Made by a program: the position numbers and the translations under genes. A stretch of 64,000 bases of DNA from Kineosporia rhizophila (GTDB lineage Bacteria > Actinomycetota > Actinomycetes > Actinomycetales > Kineosporiaceae): NCBI RefSeq assembly GCF_021277265.1, contig NZ_JAJSOH010000007.1, forward strand, positions 1 to 64,000. The letters run 5' to 3'. Positions within the stretch are counted from its first letter, which is position 1, and the number at the start of each line of letters is the position of its first letter. This document shows positions 37,656-46,311 of this stretch, in pieces. The notes below the pieces were generated by a model. That model saw nothing but the letters and a program-made list of their open reading frames with translations. It searched no databases and was not told where the DNA came from.

Positions 37656-40600
37656 TCAGCCGAGCACGAGCACCAGATCGCCACCGTCCACGCTCTGGAC
37701 CCCGGTGAGCGCCAGTCGCTGCACCACACCCTCCACCGGGGCGGTGATCGAGGCCTCCATCTTCATCGCCTCGATCGTGGCCACCGTGTCACCGGCCGAG
37801 ACCTTGTCGCCCTCGGCCACCACCACGGTCACCACCCCCTGGAACGGCGCCGGCACGTGGCCGGGCACCGCCGGGTCGGCCTTCTCGGCGGTCGGGATCT
37901 CGTCGGCGATCCGGGTGTCCCGCACACTGATCGGCCGCATCTGGCCGTTCAGCCGGGCCATCACCGTGCGGAAACCCCGCTCGTCCGGTTCGCTGATCGA
38001 CTGCAGCCCCATGATCAGCGTCTTGCCCTCGTCCAGTTCGACCACGTGCTCGTCACCCCGGCGCAGGCCGTACAGGTAGTCCAGGGTGGGCAGCACCGAG
38101 GTGTCGCCGTAGGTCGACCGGGCCTCGGCGAAAATCCGTGTGGGGCCCGGGAAGAGCAGCTCGTTCAGGGTCTGGCGGGGGTTCGCGGCCAGCGCCTCGG
38201 TCTGCTCGGCGGTGAGCTCCTCGGCCGGGGCGTTCCAGCTTCGGCCCTGAAGCGCCTTGCTGCGGAACGGCTCCGGCCAGCCGCCGGGCGGGTCGCCCAG
38301 TTCGCCGTTGAGGAAGCCGATCACCGAGGCCGGGATGTCGAACGAGCCCGGCTGCTCGGCGAAGTCCTTCGGGTCGGCGCCGGCGGCGACCAGGGAGAGC
38401 GCCAGGTCGCCGATGACCTTGGACGAGGGGGTCACCTTGGGCACGTTGCCGAGGATGTCGTTCGCGGCGGCGTACATGTCCTCGATCTGCTCGAACTTCT
38501 CGCCCAGCCCGAGGGCGATCGCCTGCTGGCGCAGGTTCGACAGCTGCCCGCCGGGGATCTCGTGCCGGTAGACCCGCCCGGTCGGCGAGCTGAGGCCGGA
38601 CTCGAACGGCGCGTACACCCGGCGCACGGCCTCCCAGTAGGGCTCCAGGGCGTTCACCGCGGCCAGTGACAGCCCGGTCTCCCGCTCGCCGAAGTCGGTG
38701 GCCGCGACCAGCGCCGAAAGCGGCGGCTGAGAAGTGGTTCCGGCCATCGAGGCGCTGGCTGCGTCGACCGCGTCCACCCCGGCGGCGATGGCCGCGGTGA
38801 GGGTGGCCAGCTGACCGCCGGCGGTGTCGTGGGTGTGCAGGTGCACCGGCAGGTCGAACTCCGAGCGCAGCGCCTTCACCAGGCGGCCGGCGGCGGGGGC
38901 GCGCAGCAACCCGGCCATGTCCTTGATGCACAGCACGTGCGCCCCGGCCTCGACGATGCGGGCCGCGAGGCGCAGGTAATAGTCGAGGGTGTAGAGCTTT
39001 TCGCCCGGGTCGGACAGGTCGCCGGTGTAGCAGAGCGCCACCTCGGCCACCGTCGTCCCGGTAGCGCGCACCGCCTCGATCGCCGGGCGCATCTGTTCCA
39101 CGTCGTTCAGTGCGTCGAAGATCCGGAACACGTCGATGCCGGTGGCGGCGGCCTCGGCCACGAACGCGTCGGTCACCTTGGTGGGATAGGGGGTGTAGCC
39201 CACCGTGTTACGCCCGCGCAGCAGCATCTGCAGGGCGATGTTGGGTACCGCTTCACGCAGGGAAGCCAGGCGCTCCCAGGGGTCTTCGGCCAGGAAGCGC
39301 AGCGCCACGTCGTAGGTGGCGCCGCCCCAGGCCTCGATCGAGAACAGTTCGGGGGTGGTGCGGGCGACGTGCGGGGCCACGGCGAGAAGATCACGAGTGC
39401 GGACGCGGGTGGCCAGCAACGACTGATGAGCGTCGCGGAACGTCGTGTCGGTGACGGCGACGCGGTTCTGCTCCCGCAGCGTACGGGCGAACTGTTCCGG
39501 GCCAAGGGCTTTCAGAAGCTGGCGGGTGCCCTCGGGGGCGGGCGCGTTCAGGTCGGTGGTGGGTAGCTTGCGGGCCGGGTCGATGGTCACCGGGGCCGCA
39601 CCGTGCGGCTGGTTGACGGTCACGTCGGCCAGGTAGGACAGGAGCTTGCTGCCCCGGTCGCCGGAGCCGCGGGCCTGCAGCAGGTGCGGGTGGGTCTCGA
39701 TGAACGCCGTAGTCACCCTTCCGGCGGCGAAGTCCGGGTCGTCCAGAACCGCCTGCAGGAAGGGAATGTTGGTGGAGACCCCGCGGATGCGGAACTCGGC
39801 CACCGCCCGCCGGGCCTTCTCCACCGCCTTGTCGAAAGTGCGTCCCCGGCAGGTGAGTTTGGCCAGCATGGAGTCGAAGTGGGCGTTGACCTCGGCGCCG
39901 GTGTAGGCGGTGCCGCCGTCCAGGCGCACCCCGCCACCGCCGGGGGAGCGGTAGGTGGTGATCACGCCGGTGTCGGGGCGGAAGTTGTTGGCCGGGTCCT
40001 CGGTGGTGATCCGGCACTGCAGGGCGGCCCCGCGGATGGCCACCGTGTCCTGCGAGAGGCCGAGGTCGGCCAGGGTCTCGCCGGAGGCGATCCGCAGCTG
40101 GGACTGGACCAGGTCGACGTCGGTGATCTCCTCGGTGACGGTGTGCTCGACCTGGATGCGCGGGTTCATCTCGATGAACACGTACGAGCCGTCGGGGGCC
40201 AGCAGGAACTCCACCGTACCGGCGTTGCGGTAGCCGATCTCGCGGGCGAAACGTACTGCGTCGGAGCAGATCCGCTCGCGCAGATCGGGATCCAGGTTGG
40301 GCGCCGGGGCGATCTCCACCACCTTCTGGTGCCGGCGCTGCACCGAGCAGTCCCGCTCGAAGAGGTGCATCACGTCGCCCTCGCCGTCGGCCAGGATCTG
40401 CACCTCGATGTGCCGGGGGTCGACCACGGCCTGCTCGAGGAACACGGTCGGGTCACCGAAGGCGCCGTCGGCCTCACGCATGCAGGTCTCGATCGCCTCG
40501 CGCAGGTCTTCGGGCCGGTCCACCCGCCGCATGCCGCGGCCGCCACCCCCGGCCACCGCCTTGACGAACAGGGGATACGCAAGGTGCCCAGCGGCGTCCA

Positions 40601-41033
40601 CAAGCTCTTCGGGGTTTCTCGAAGGGGGAACGCTGGCCAACGTGGGGACGCCGGCGGCCCGGGCCGCGGCGATCGCGCGGGCCTTGTTGCCGGTCAGTTC
40701 GAGGACGTCGGAGCCGGGGCCGACGAAGGTGATCCCGGCCCGGTTGCAGGCCTCGGCCAGCGCCGGGTTCTCGGAGAGGAATCCGTAGCCGGGGTAGATG
40801 GCGTCGGCGCCGGATCGGACCGCGACCGCGACGATCGCCTCCGGATCCAGGTAGGCGCGCACGGGGTGGCCGCGCTCACCGATCTCGTAGGACTCGTCGG
40901 CCTTGAGCCGGTGCTCGCTCCAGCGGTCCTCGTAGGGGAAGACCGCCACGGTGCGGGCTCCCACCTCGTAGGCGGCGCGGAAGGCACGAACGGCGATCTC
41001 GCCGCGGTTCGCCACCAGAATCTTCGAGAACAC
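37656..41033 (-). CDS. pyc: pyruvate carboxylase
   Basis: 1125 residues, full length for the single-chain enzyme that carboxylates pyruvate to oxaloacetate with ATP and biotin. Biotin carboxylase occupies 1-450 (FSKILVANRGEIAVRAFRAA, VKAVAGGGGRGMR, EMNPRIQVEHTVTEEITDVD). The carboxyltransferase is about 520-800 (TDTTFRDAHQSLLATRVRT, HLHTHDTAGGQ) and the tetramerisation domain follows. The biotinyl domain ends the chain with biotin lysine K1091 in EAMKME. Its main role is anaplerosis. A terminator hairpin lies 22 bases after its stop. Confidence 0.97.
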   Translation of the reverse strand: MFSKILVANRGEIAVRAFRAAYEVGARTVAVFPYEDRWSEHRLKADESYEIGERGHPVRAYLDPEAIVAVAVRSGADAIYPGYGFLSENPALAEACNRAGITFVGPGSDVLELTGNKARAIAAARAAGVPTLASVPPSRNPEELVDAAGHLAYPLFVKAVAGGGGRGMRRVDRPEDLREAIETCMREADGAFGDPTVFLEQAVVDPRHIEVQILADGEGDVMHLFERDCSVQRRHQKVVEIAPAPNLDPDLRERICSDAVRFAREIGYRNAGTVEFLLAPDGSYVFIEMNPRIQVEHTVTEEITDVDLVQSQLRIASGETLADLGLSQDTVAIRGAALQCRITTEDPANNFRPDTGVITTYRSPGGGGVRLDGGTAYTGAEVNAHFDSMLAKLTCRGRTFDKAVEKARRAVAEFRIRGVSTNIPFLQAVLDDPDFAAGRVTTAFIETHPHLLQARGSGDRGSKLLSYLADVTVNQPHGAAPVTIDPARKLPTTDLNAPAPEGTRQLLKALGPEQFARTLREQNRVAVTDTTFRDAHQSLLATRVRTRDLLAVAPHVARTTPELFSIEAWGGATYDVALRFLAEDPWERLASLREAVPNIALQMLLRGRNTVGYTPYPTKVTDAFVAEAAATGIDVFRIFDALNDVEQMRPAIEAVRATGTTVAEVALCYTGDLSDPGEKLYTLDYYLRLAARIVEAGAHVLCIKDMAGLLRAPAAGRLVKALRSEFDLPVHLHTHDTAGGQLATLTAAIAAGVDAVDAASASMAGTTSQPPLSALVAATDFGERETGLSLAAVNALEPYWEAVRRVYAPFESGLSSPTGRVYRHEIPGGQLSNLRQQAIALGLGEKFEQIEDMYAAANDILGNVPKVTPSSKVIGDLALSLVAAGADPKDFAEQPGSFDIPASVIGFLNGELGDPPGGWPEPFRSKALQGRSWNAPAEELTAEQTEALAANPRQTLNELLFPGPTRIFAEARSTYGDTSVLPTLDYLYGLRRGDEHVVELDEGKTLIMGLQSISEPDERGFRTVMARLNGQMRPISVRDTRIADEIPTAEKADPAVPGHVPAPFQGVVTVVVAEGDKVSAGDTVATIEAMKMEASITAPVEGVVQRLALTGVQSVDGGDLVLVLG

Positions 41034-41224
41034 GGGCGATCTCCCTGCCTCTTAACAGCTTGGTGCCGGGGGTAGCGTCGTTGGGCAGGATAAGTCGGGG
41101 CCGGGAGAGATAGAGGCCTTCGGCCGTGGTGTGGGTCACGCCGGGTGGGGAAGGATTGTTCGGCAACCCGGTGATTGTCCACTATGGGTTGACGTCGTTC
41201 CCTGATGTGAAACCTGGAGAGATC

Positions 41225-41698
41225 GTGCCGACAGTGCGGTACGCCGAGGCTGCTGAGCAGCGGTGGCGCAACGGTAGGGGAGTCACCCGCGAGCTGTTCC
41301 GCGACGAGCGGTGGCGGCTGAGTGTGGCCACCATCGCCACGCCTGGCCCGTTCTCGGTGTTCCCCGGCCTCGACCGGGTCTTCGTGGTCGGGCGGGGCGT
41401 GGTCGAACTCACCGTGGACGGGCAGCGGCACCGGCTGACGGCGGGTGAGATGCTCGGCTTCACTGGGGAAGCGGCAGTGTCGGCGGTTCCGCAGGGCGCG
41501 GTCACGGCCGTGAACGTGATGACGCACCGGCCCGGCCGGGCCCGGGTGCGGTTCGGTACCTGGCCCGAGAGCAGGGCGGTGGCTGTGGTCGATCCGGCCA
41601 CCGGAGACGCCTGGCTGGACGTGCCCGGCCCGGACGGCCCGGACGGCCCGGACGTGCCGGTGATCGGCCCCGTGGTCGTGGTGGAGGAGATCTCATGA
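41225..41698 (+). CDS. HutD/Ves-family protein
   Basis: 157 residues from a GTG with GGAG 5 bases upstream; a longer frame to 41126 has no ribosome site. The cupin-like pattern RYAEAAEQRWRNGRGVTRELF, WRLSVATIATPGPFSVFPGLDRVFVV fits the HutD/Ves family, often linked to histidine catabolism but of unclear activity. A Gly-Pro-Asp repeat is near the end (41630-41656). The stop overlaps the start of the sarcosine-oxidase-like gene (ATGA), so the two work together. Confidence 0.82.
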   Translation: MPTVRYAEAAEQRWRNGRGVTRELFRDERWRLSVATIATPGPFSVFPGLDRVFVVGRGVVELTVDGQRHRLTAGEMLGFTGEAAVSAVPQGAVTAVNVMTHRPGRARVRFGTWPESRAVAVVDPATGDAWLDVPGPDGPDGPDVPVIGPVVVVEEIS

Positions 41699-42813
41699 GT
41701 TCCGGTTCGGTTCTGGTGGTCGGCGGCGGTCTGGCCGGGGCTTCGGCGGCCTGGCGGCTGGCGCAGCGCGGCCTCGACGTCACCCTCGTCGAGCGGGACG
41801 TGCCGGCCAGTGCGCACGGCAGCTCGCACGGTTCGGCCCGGATCTTCCGGTTCGCCTACCCCGAGGGCCTTTACGTGGATCTGGTCAAGGCGTCGGTGGC
41901 GGGCTGGGGTGAACTGGCGGCGCTGCACGGCGCCCCGTTGGTCACCCGTACCGGCGCCCTCGACTTCGGCACCGACCGCGACCCGCACGGCCTGGCCCGG
42001 GTGCTGGCCGAGCGTGATGTGGAGCACGAGCTGGTAGAGCTGGAGGCTGCGCGAGAACGCTGGCCGCAGATTGGTTTCGACACCGACGTGCTGTTCCACC
42101 CCGAGGGTGGGGTGCTGGACGCGGAGAACACGGTCCGCGCGATGATCGCGGCGGCCGAGGCTCTGGGCGCGCAGATCCTCACCGGTTGGCCGCTGGCCCG
42201 GCTCGAGCGCTCGGGGGCCGGTTTCCGGGCGATCTCGAACGACGGACGGGTGGTGGAGGCCGGGCGGGTGGTGGTCAGCGCCGGTGGGTGGTTGCCCGAG
42301 GTGCTGGGCCGGCTCGCCCTGCCGGAAGCGTTCGTGAAGGCGTTCCCCGACCTGGAGGTGCGCGAGGAGAACGCTTTTCACTTCCCCTACCGCGAAGGCG
42401 CCGACAACTGGCCCACGCTCATCCACAAGCGCCCGGAGATCTGCGTGTACGCCCTGCCCGGCGGCCGGGACGCGCAGTTCCGTGGGCAGAAGGTGGCCGA
42501 GTACAACGCCGGCCGGGTGCTCTCCTCGGCCTCGGCCCGCACCGGGCTGATCGACCCGGCCAACCGCGCCCGCGTGGTCGAGCACGTGCGCCGGTTTATG
42601 CCGGGCCTGGAGCCCGAGCCCTACGCCGAGACCACCTGCCTGTTCACCAACACACCCACCGAGAACTTCGTCATCGACGGGATGGAGGGCGTCACCGTGC
42701 TCTCGGCCTGCTCCGGTCACGGCGCCAAGTTCGCTCCGGTGCTGGGCGAACTGGCCGCCGACGTGGTGCTGGGCACGGCCGAGATGCCGCGGGAGTTCCG
42801 GGTTTCCGCCTGA
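41695..42813 (+). CDS. solA: monomeric sarcosine/N-methyl amino acid oxidase-like FAD enzyme
   Basis: 372 residues, the normal length of monomeric sarcosine oxidase and N-methyltryptophan oxidase. FAD-binding GGGLAGASAA at the N-terminus, SSHGSARIFRFAYPE around the flavin, and the C-terminal TTCLFTNTPTENFVID with the cysteine that in this family binds FAD covalently, followed by SACSGHGAKFAP. It should oxidise an N-methyl or secondary amino acid to an imine with O2. The exact substrate is open. Coupled to the HutD-like gene. Confidence 0.88.
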   Translation: MSSGSVLVVGGGLAGASAAWRLAQRGLDVTLVERDVPASAHGSSHGSARIFRFAYPEGLYVDLVKASVAGWGELAALHGAPLVTRTGALDFGTDRDPHGLARVLAERDVEHELVELEAARERWPQIGFDTDVLFHPEGGVLDAENTVRAMIAAAEALGAQILTGWPLARLERSGAGFRAISNDGRVVEAGRVVVSAGGWLPEVLGRLALPEAFVKAFPDLEVREENAFHFPYREGADNWPTLIHKRPEICVYALPGGRDAQFRGQKVAEYNAGRVLSSASARTGLIDPANRARVVEHVRRFMPGLEPEPYAETTCLFTNTPTENFVIDGMEGVTVLSACSGHGAKFAPVLGELAADVVLGTAEMPREFRVSA

Positions 42814-42825
42814 GCGACCAACCCG

Positions 42826-42884
42826 ACCACCAACTAAAGGACGCCGGTCCCGGGTAGGCGGGCCGGCGTCCTTTAGTTGGTGGT
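42826..42884. terminator. bidirectional terminator hairpin, AAAGGACGC family (second copy)
   Basis: Perfect 22-base arms (42826-42847 and 42863-42884), with a 15-base loop that can itself pair CCCG/CGGG. The core CTAAAGGACGC/GCGTCCTTTAG repeats that of the hairpin at 37589. It lies between convergent genes. Confidence 0.8.
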
Positions 42885-42890
42885 TGCTTT

Positions 42891-43307
42891 TCAGGAAGGG
42901 GCGGGCACGCAGAGCACGGGACGGGTGCTGCGGCGCAGGAGCTTGTGCGGCACGGCGCCGAGCATCGCCGCCCGCATCGGGCTCTCCGAGGTGGCACCGA
43001 CCACGATGAAGCCGGCGTCGTGATTCTCCGCGGCCTCCAGCAGGGCCTTGACCGGCTTGCGCGGCAGCAGTTCGACGGTGGCCTCGGCGCCGGCCTCACG
43101 GGCCCGGGCCACGCCCTCGTCCAGGGCGCGGTGGCCGATCTCCTCCAGGGCGGCCCGGTGCGAGGACATCTCCTCGCTCACCCCGCCCGGCACCCCCGCG
43201 CCGTAGACCAGCACGAGCTTCTCGTCGAGGCGCTTGGCCAGGTCGATCGCGACTTCCAGGGCGGCGTTCGCGGCGGGCGAGGAGTCGTAGCCCAGCACGA
43301 TGCTCAT
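42891..43307 (-). CDS. universal stress protein, UspA family
   Basis: 138 residues, a single Usp domain: SIVLGYDSSPAANAALEVAIDLA at the start and IVVGATSESPMRAAMLGAVPHKLLRRSTRPVLCV at the end. The usual ATP loop G-2x-G-9x-G(S/T) is altered because the second glycine reads serine, so ATP binding is doubtful. The start overlaps the stop of the upstream APC permease (ATGA). This suggests a permease-associated regulator role. Confidence 0.92.
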   Translation of the reverse strand: MSIVLGYDSSPAANAALEVAIDLAKRLDEKLVLVYGAGVPGGVSEEMSSHRAALEEIGHRALDEGVARAREAGAEATVELLPRKPVKALLEAAENHDAGFIVVGATSESPMRAAMLGAVPHKLLRRSTRPVLCVPAPS

Positions 43308-44836
43308 CAGGGTTCCATTCCATCGGGATCCGGTACGGCGGACTTCAGCCCGTGCACCACGTCGGGGTCGGGCAGGCTCGGCCGCTCGTGCCAGTAACGC
43401 CGGTCACGGGCCCGCCACACCAGCATCAGCACCGCGCCGACCAGGAAGATACCGACGCCGATGACCAGCGGCGGGCCGACACCCAGCCAGGCCGCCCCGC
43501 TGTAGGAGTTCTCCGGGTCGGCCATGTCCCGGGCCGAGAGCACCAGCAGCCAGATCAGGAGGACGGCACCGGTCAGCGGGGCCACCCCGATCAGGATCAG
43601 GCTGCGGGCCGATTCCAGCAGGTGCTTGCGGTGGTAGACGGCGCAGGCGATGCCGCTGAGCGCGTAGTAGAAGGCGACCAGCAGCGACAGCGCGGTGGCC
43701 GAGTCGTACAGCGCGTTCTCGCTGAGCAGGTAGATCGCCACGTACCAGGCGATCGCGATGCCGGCCACCCACCAGGTGCTCACGTCGGGGGTGCGGTGGC
43801 GGGGGTGGATCCGACCGAAGCCCGGCGGCAGGGCGTGCCGGCGGGCCATCGACAGGCCGGTCCGCGAGGCCGGGATGATCGTGGTCTGGGTGGAGGCGAT
43901 CGCCGAGACCGCGACCGAGGCCAGCAGCACCCAGTCCCAGCCGCCCATCACCTGACCGGCCAGCAGGGCGAAGACCGCCTCCTCCTCGTCGGCGTTGTCG
44001 GTCAGCCAGGCGGTGCCCGCGAACGCGACCACCGCGGTGGCCACGCCCAGGTAGGTCAGCAGCAGGATGAAGGTGGACAGCAGCGAGGCCCGGCCGGCGG
44101 TGGAGGGACCGCCCCGGGTCTCCTCGTTGAGGTTCACCGAGGCCTCCCAGCCCCAGTAGGCGAACACGCCCAGCAGCAGGGCGGTGGTCAGCGGGGCCCC
44201 GCCCGCGCCGAACGGGTTGAACCACGACAGCTCCGGGTGCAGCGGCTGCAGCGGGCTGTCGTCGCCGAAGAGGCCGTAGACCCGGCCCAGGGCGACCGCG
44301 GCGAACACCAGCAGGGCGCCCACCTGGATCAGGATCATCACGTTCTGCACCCGCGCCGACAGGTCCGTGCCGAGGACGCACAGCCAGGTCAGGAACAGGA
44401 TCAGGGCGATCGCCAGGGGCATCCGGACCCAGTTGTTCTCGGCCGCCCCGTCCTGGCCGATCATCCGCAGGAAGAACCCGACCCCGACGTCCGCCTGGGA
44501 GCCGATGATCAGCACGCCGGTCATGGTGATCGCCCAGCCGCCGATCCAGCCGAACCACGGGCCCATCGCCCGGGTCACCCAGCTGAACGTGGTGCCGCAG
44601 TCCTGGTCCACCCGGTTCAGGTAGAGGAACGCGGTGGCGATCAGGGCCATCGGCACGAACGAGGCCAGCAGGGCGCCGGGCGCGTAGATGCCGACGGCGG
44701 CGGTGATCGCGCCGATGATCGCGGCCAGCGAGTAGGCCGGGGAGGTGGCGGCCAGGCCGATCACCACGGCGTCGACGAAGCCGATGGCCGAGTGGTTCAG
44801 CTCGGGCGGGTGCTCTTTCGCGGCAGGACTGGTCAA
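43307..44836 (-). CDS. APC-superfamily permease (second copy)
   Basis: 509 residues from a TTG start with AAAGG 6 bases before; no ATG fits. About 12-13 hydrophobic segments. Recognisable APC features are AIGFVDAVVIGLAATSPAYSLAA in helix 1, GTTFSWVTRAMGPWFGWIGGW and WGWEASVNLNEETRGG. Probably imports an amino acid, amine or polyamine that the flanking enzymes break down. Followed with a 1-base overlap by a universal stress protein and preceded by an FAD oxidoreductase 47 bases upstream. Confidence 0.88.
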   Translation of the reverse strand: MTSPAAKEHPPELNHSAIGFVDAVVIGLAATSPAYSLAAIIGAITAAVGIYAPGALLASFVPMALIATAFLYLNRVDQDCGTTFSWVTRAMGPWFGWIGGWAITMTGVLIIGSQADVGVGFFLRMIGQDGAAENNWVRMPLAIALILFLTWLCVLGTDLSARVQNVMILIQVGALLVFAAVALGRVYGLFGDDSPLQPLHPELSWFNPFGAGGAPLTTALLLGVFAYWGWEASVNLNEETRGGPSTAGRASLLSTFILLLTYLGVATAVVAFAGTAWLTDNADEEEAVFALLAGQVMGGWDWVLLASVAVSAIASTQTTIIPASRTGLSMARRHALPPGFGRIHPRHRTPDVSTWWVAGIAIAWYVAIYLLSENALYDSATALSLLVAFYYALSGIACAVYHRKHLLESARSLILIGVAPLTGAVLLIWLLVLSARDMADPENSYSGAAWLGVGPPLVIGVGIFLVGAVLMLVWRARDRRYWHERPSLPDPDVVHGLKSAVPDPDGMEP

Positions 44837-44883
44837 TGGGGGCCTTTCCGGAACAGGGGAGTTCAGGAGGATCTCATGCGCTC

Positions 44884-46302
44884 TCAGGAGTCGAAGCCCA
44901 GTCCAGCGGCGTCGAGCGTCCTGAGGAACAGATTGCGCCTCCCGGCGCGGTGATCGGCCCGGTCCAGCGACCAACGGGTCAGTTCGATGCCCACCCCGGC
45001 CAGCGGCTCCGGCGGGAACGGCAGGGGCAGGCGCCGCACCATCGACAGCCGGGTGCGCTCGGTCTGCTCGCCGGCCAGCCGGTCGAGCATCACATTCGCG
45101 GCGAAACGGGTGGCCCCGACCCCGAGCCCGGTGAAGCCCGCCGCGTAGGCCACCCGCCCACCCCGGGCCAGGCCGTGGAAGGCCGTGAACCGGGTGCAGG
45201 TGTCGATCGCCCCGGCCCAGCGGTGGCTGATCCGGACACCGGCCAGCTGGGGGAAGGTGGCCAGCAGGTGCGAGGTGAGCCGGGCGTAGGTGGCCTGCCG
45301 GTCCTCGTAGGCCGAGCTCAGCCGGCCGCCCCGGTGGTAGACGGCGTCGTAGCCGCCGTAGAGGATCCGGCCGTCGGCGGTGAGCCGGGCGTAGTGGAAC
45401 TGGTTGGCCAGATCGGTCAGCCCCTGGCGGTGCTCCCAGCCGATCGCGGCCCGCTGCTGGGCGGTCAGGGGCTCGGTCATCACCACGTAGTCGTACACCG
45501 GAACCGTCATCGGCCGGGTCCGGCGCAGCAGCGAGGGGAAGACGTTGCTGGCCAGGGCCACCTTGGCGGCCCGCACGGTGGTGCGCGGGGTGTGCAGGAC
45601 CACCGGCCCGCGGCGCCCGCCGGCCAGGTCGACCACCGGCGAGTGCTCGTGCACCTCCACGCCCAGCTCGACCGCCACCCGGGCCAGCTCGTGGGCCAGC
45701 CGGGCCGGATGCACCAGGGCCGTGTCGCGCCGGTTCCAGGTGCCGCCCAGGAACAGCGGTGAGGCGATCTCGCCCCGCACCCGGCCGGCGTCGAGCGCGT
45801 CCGGCCCCAGCCACTGCACCTGGTGCGGCTCGACCGCCACGGCCAGGGTGCCGGTGCGTTCCCACTGACAGTCCAGGCCGAGCTCGCGCACGTCCCGTTC
45901 GAAGCCGTCCAGGTTCTCCCGGCCCAGCCGCTCCAGGGCCGAGTACTCACCGGGCCAGCGCGAGCGCCCGTTGTCCTCGCCGTGGGTGATGCTGGCCTCG
46001 CAGAAACCGCCGTTGCGGCCGGAGGCGGCCCAGCCGATGGTCTCGGCCTCCAGCAGCACCACCCGGGCGCCCGGGTCGCGGCGCTTGGCCTGCACGGCGG
46101 TCCACAGGCCGAGGTAGCCGCCGCCCACCACGGCCAGGTCGGCGGTGGTGGCGGCGGTGAGGGGTTCGTGGTGCGGGCCCGGGGCGTCCTCGAGCCAGAA
46201 GACCGCGTGCCGGCTGCCGGCCAGGGCCTGCTCGACCAGACGGGGGTCGGGGGCGTGTCGTTCGTAGGCGGTGCGCTGAGCTGCGGGTGCCACGATCGTC
46301 AT
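44884..46302 (-). CDS. FAD-dependent amine oxidoreductase, DadA/PuuB-like
   Basis: 472 residues. FAD motif ADLAVVGGGYLGLWTAVQAKRRDPGARVVLLEAE and the SGRNGGFC flavin loop are typical of the DAO family that includes gamma-glutamylputrescine oxidase and D-amino acid dehydrogenases. The C-terminal TGLGVGATRFAANVMLDRLAG is the second FAD contact. Context (permease, aminotransferase, semialdehyde dehydrogenase) supports oxidation of an amine. Second gene of the operon, 9 bases after the amidohydrolase. Confidence 0.88.
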   Translation of the reverse strand: MTIVAPAAQRTAYERHAPDPRLVEQALAGSRHAVFWLEDAPGPHHEPLTAATTADLAVVGGGYLGLWTAVQAKRRDPGARVVLLEAETIGWAASGRNGGFCEASITHGEDNGRSRWPGEYSALERLGRENLDGFERDVRELGLDCQWERTGTLAVAVEPHQVQWLGPDALDAGRVRGEIASPLFLGGTWNRRDTALVHPARLAHELARVAVELGVEVHEHSPVVDLAGGRRGPVVLHTPRTTVRAAKVALASNVFPSLLRRTRPMTVPVYDYVVMTEPLTAQQRAAIGWEHRQGLTDLANQFHYARLTADGRILYGGYDAVYHRGGRLSSAYEDRQATYARLTSHLLATFPQLAGVRISHRWAGAIDTCTRFTAFHGLARGGRVAYAAGFTGLGVGATRFAANVMLDRLAGEQTERTRLSMVRRLPLPFPPEPLAGVGIELTRWSLDRADHRAGRRNLFLRTLDAAGLGFDS

Positions 46303-46311
46303 CTTTTTCTC

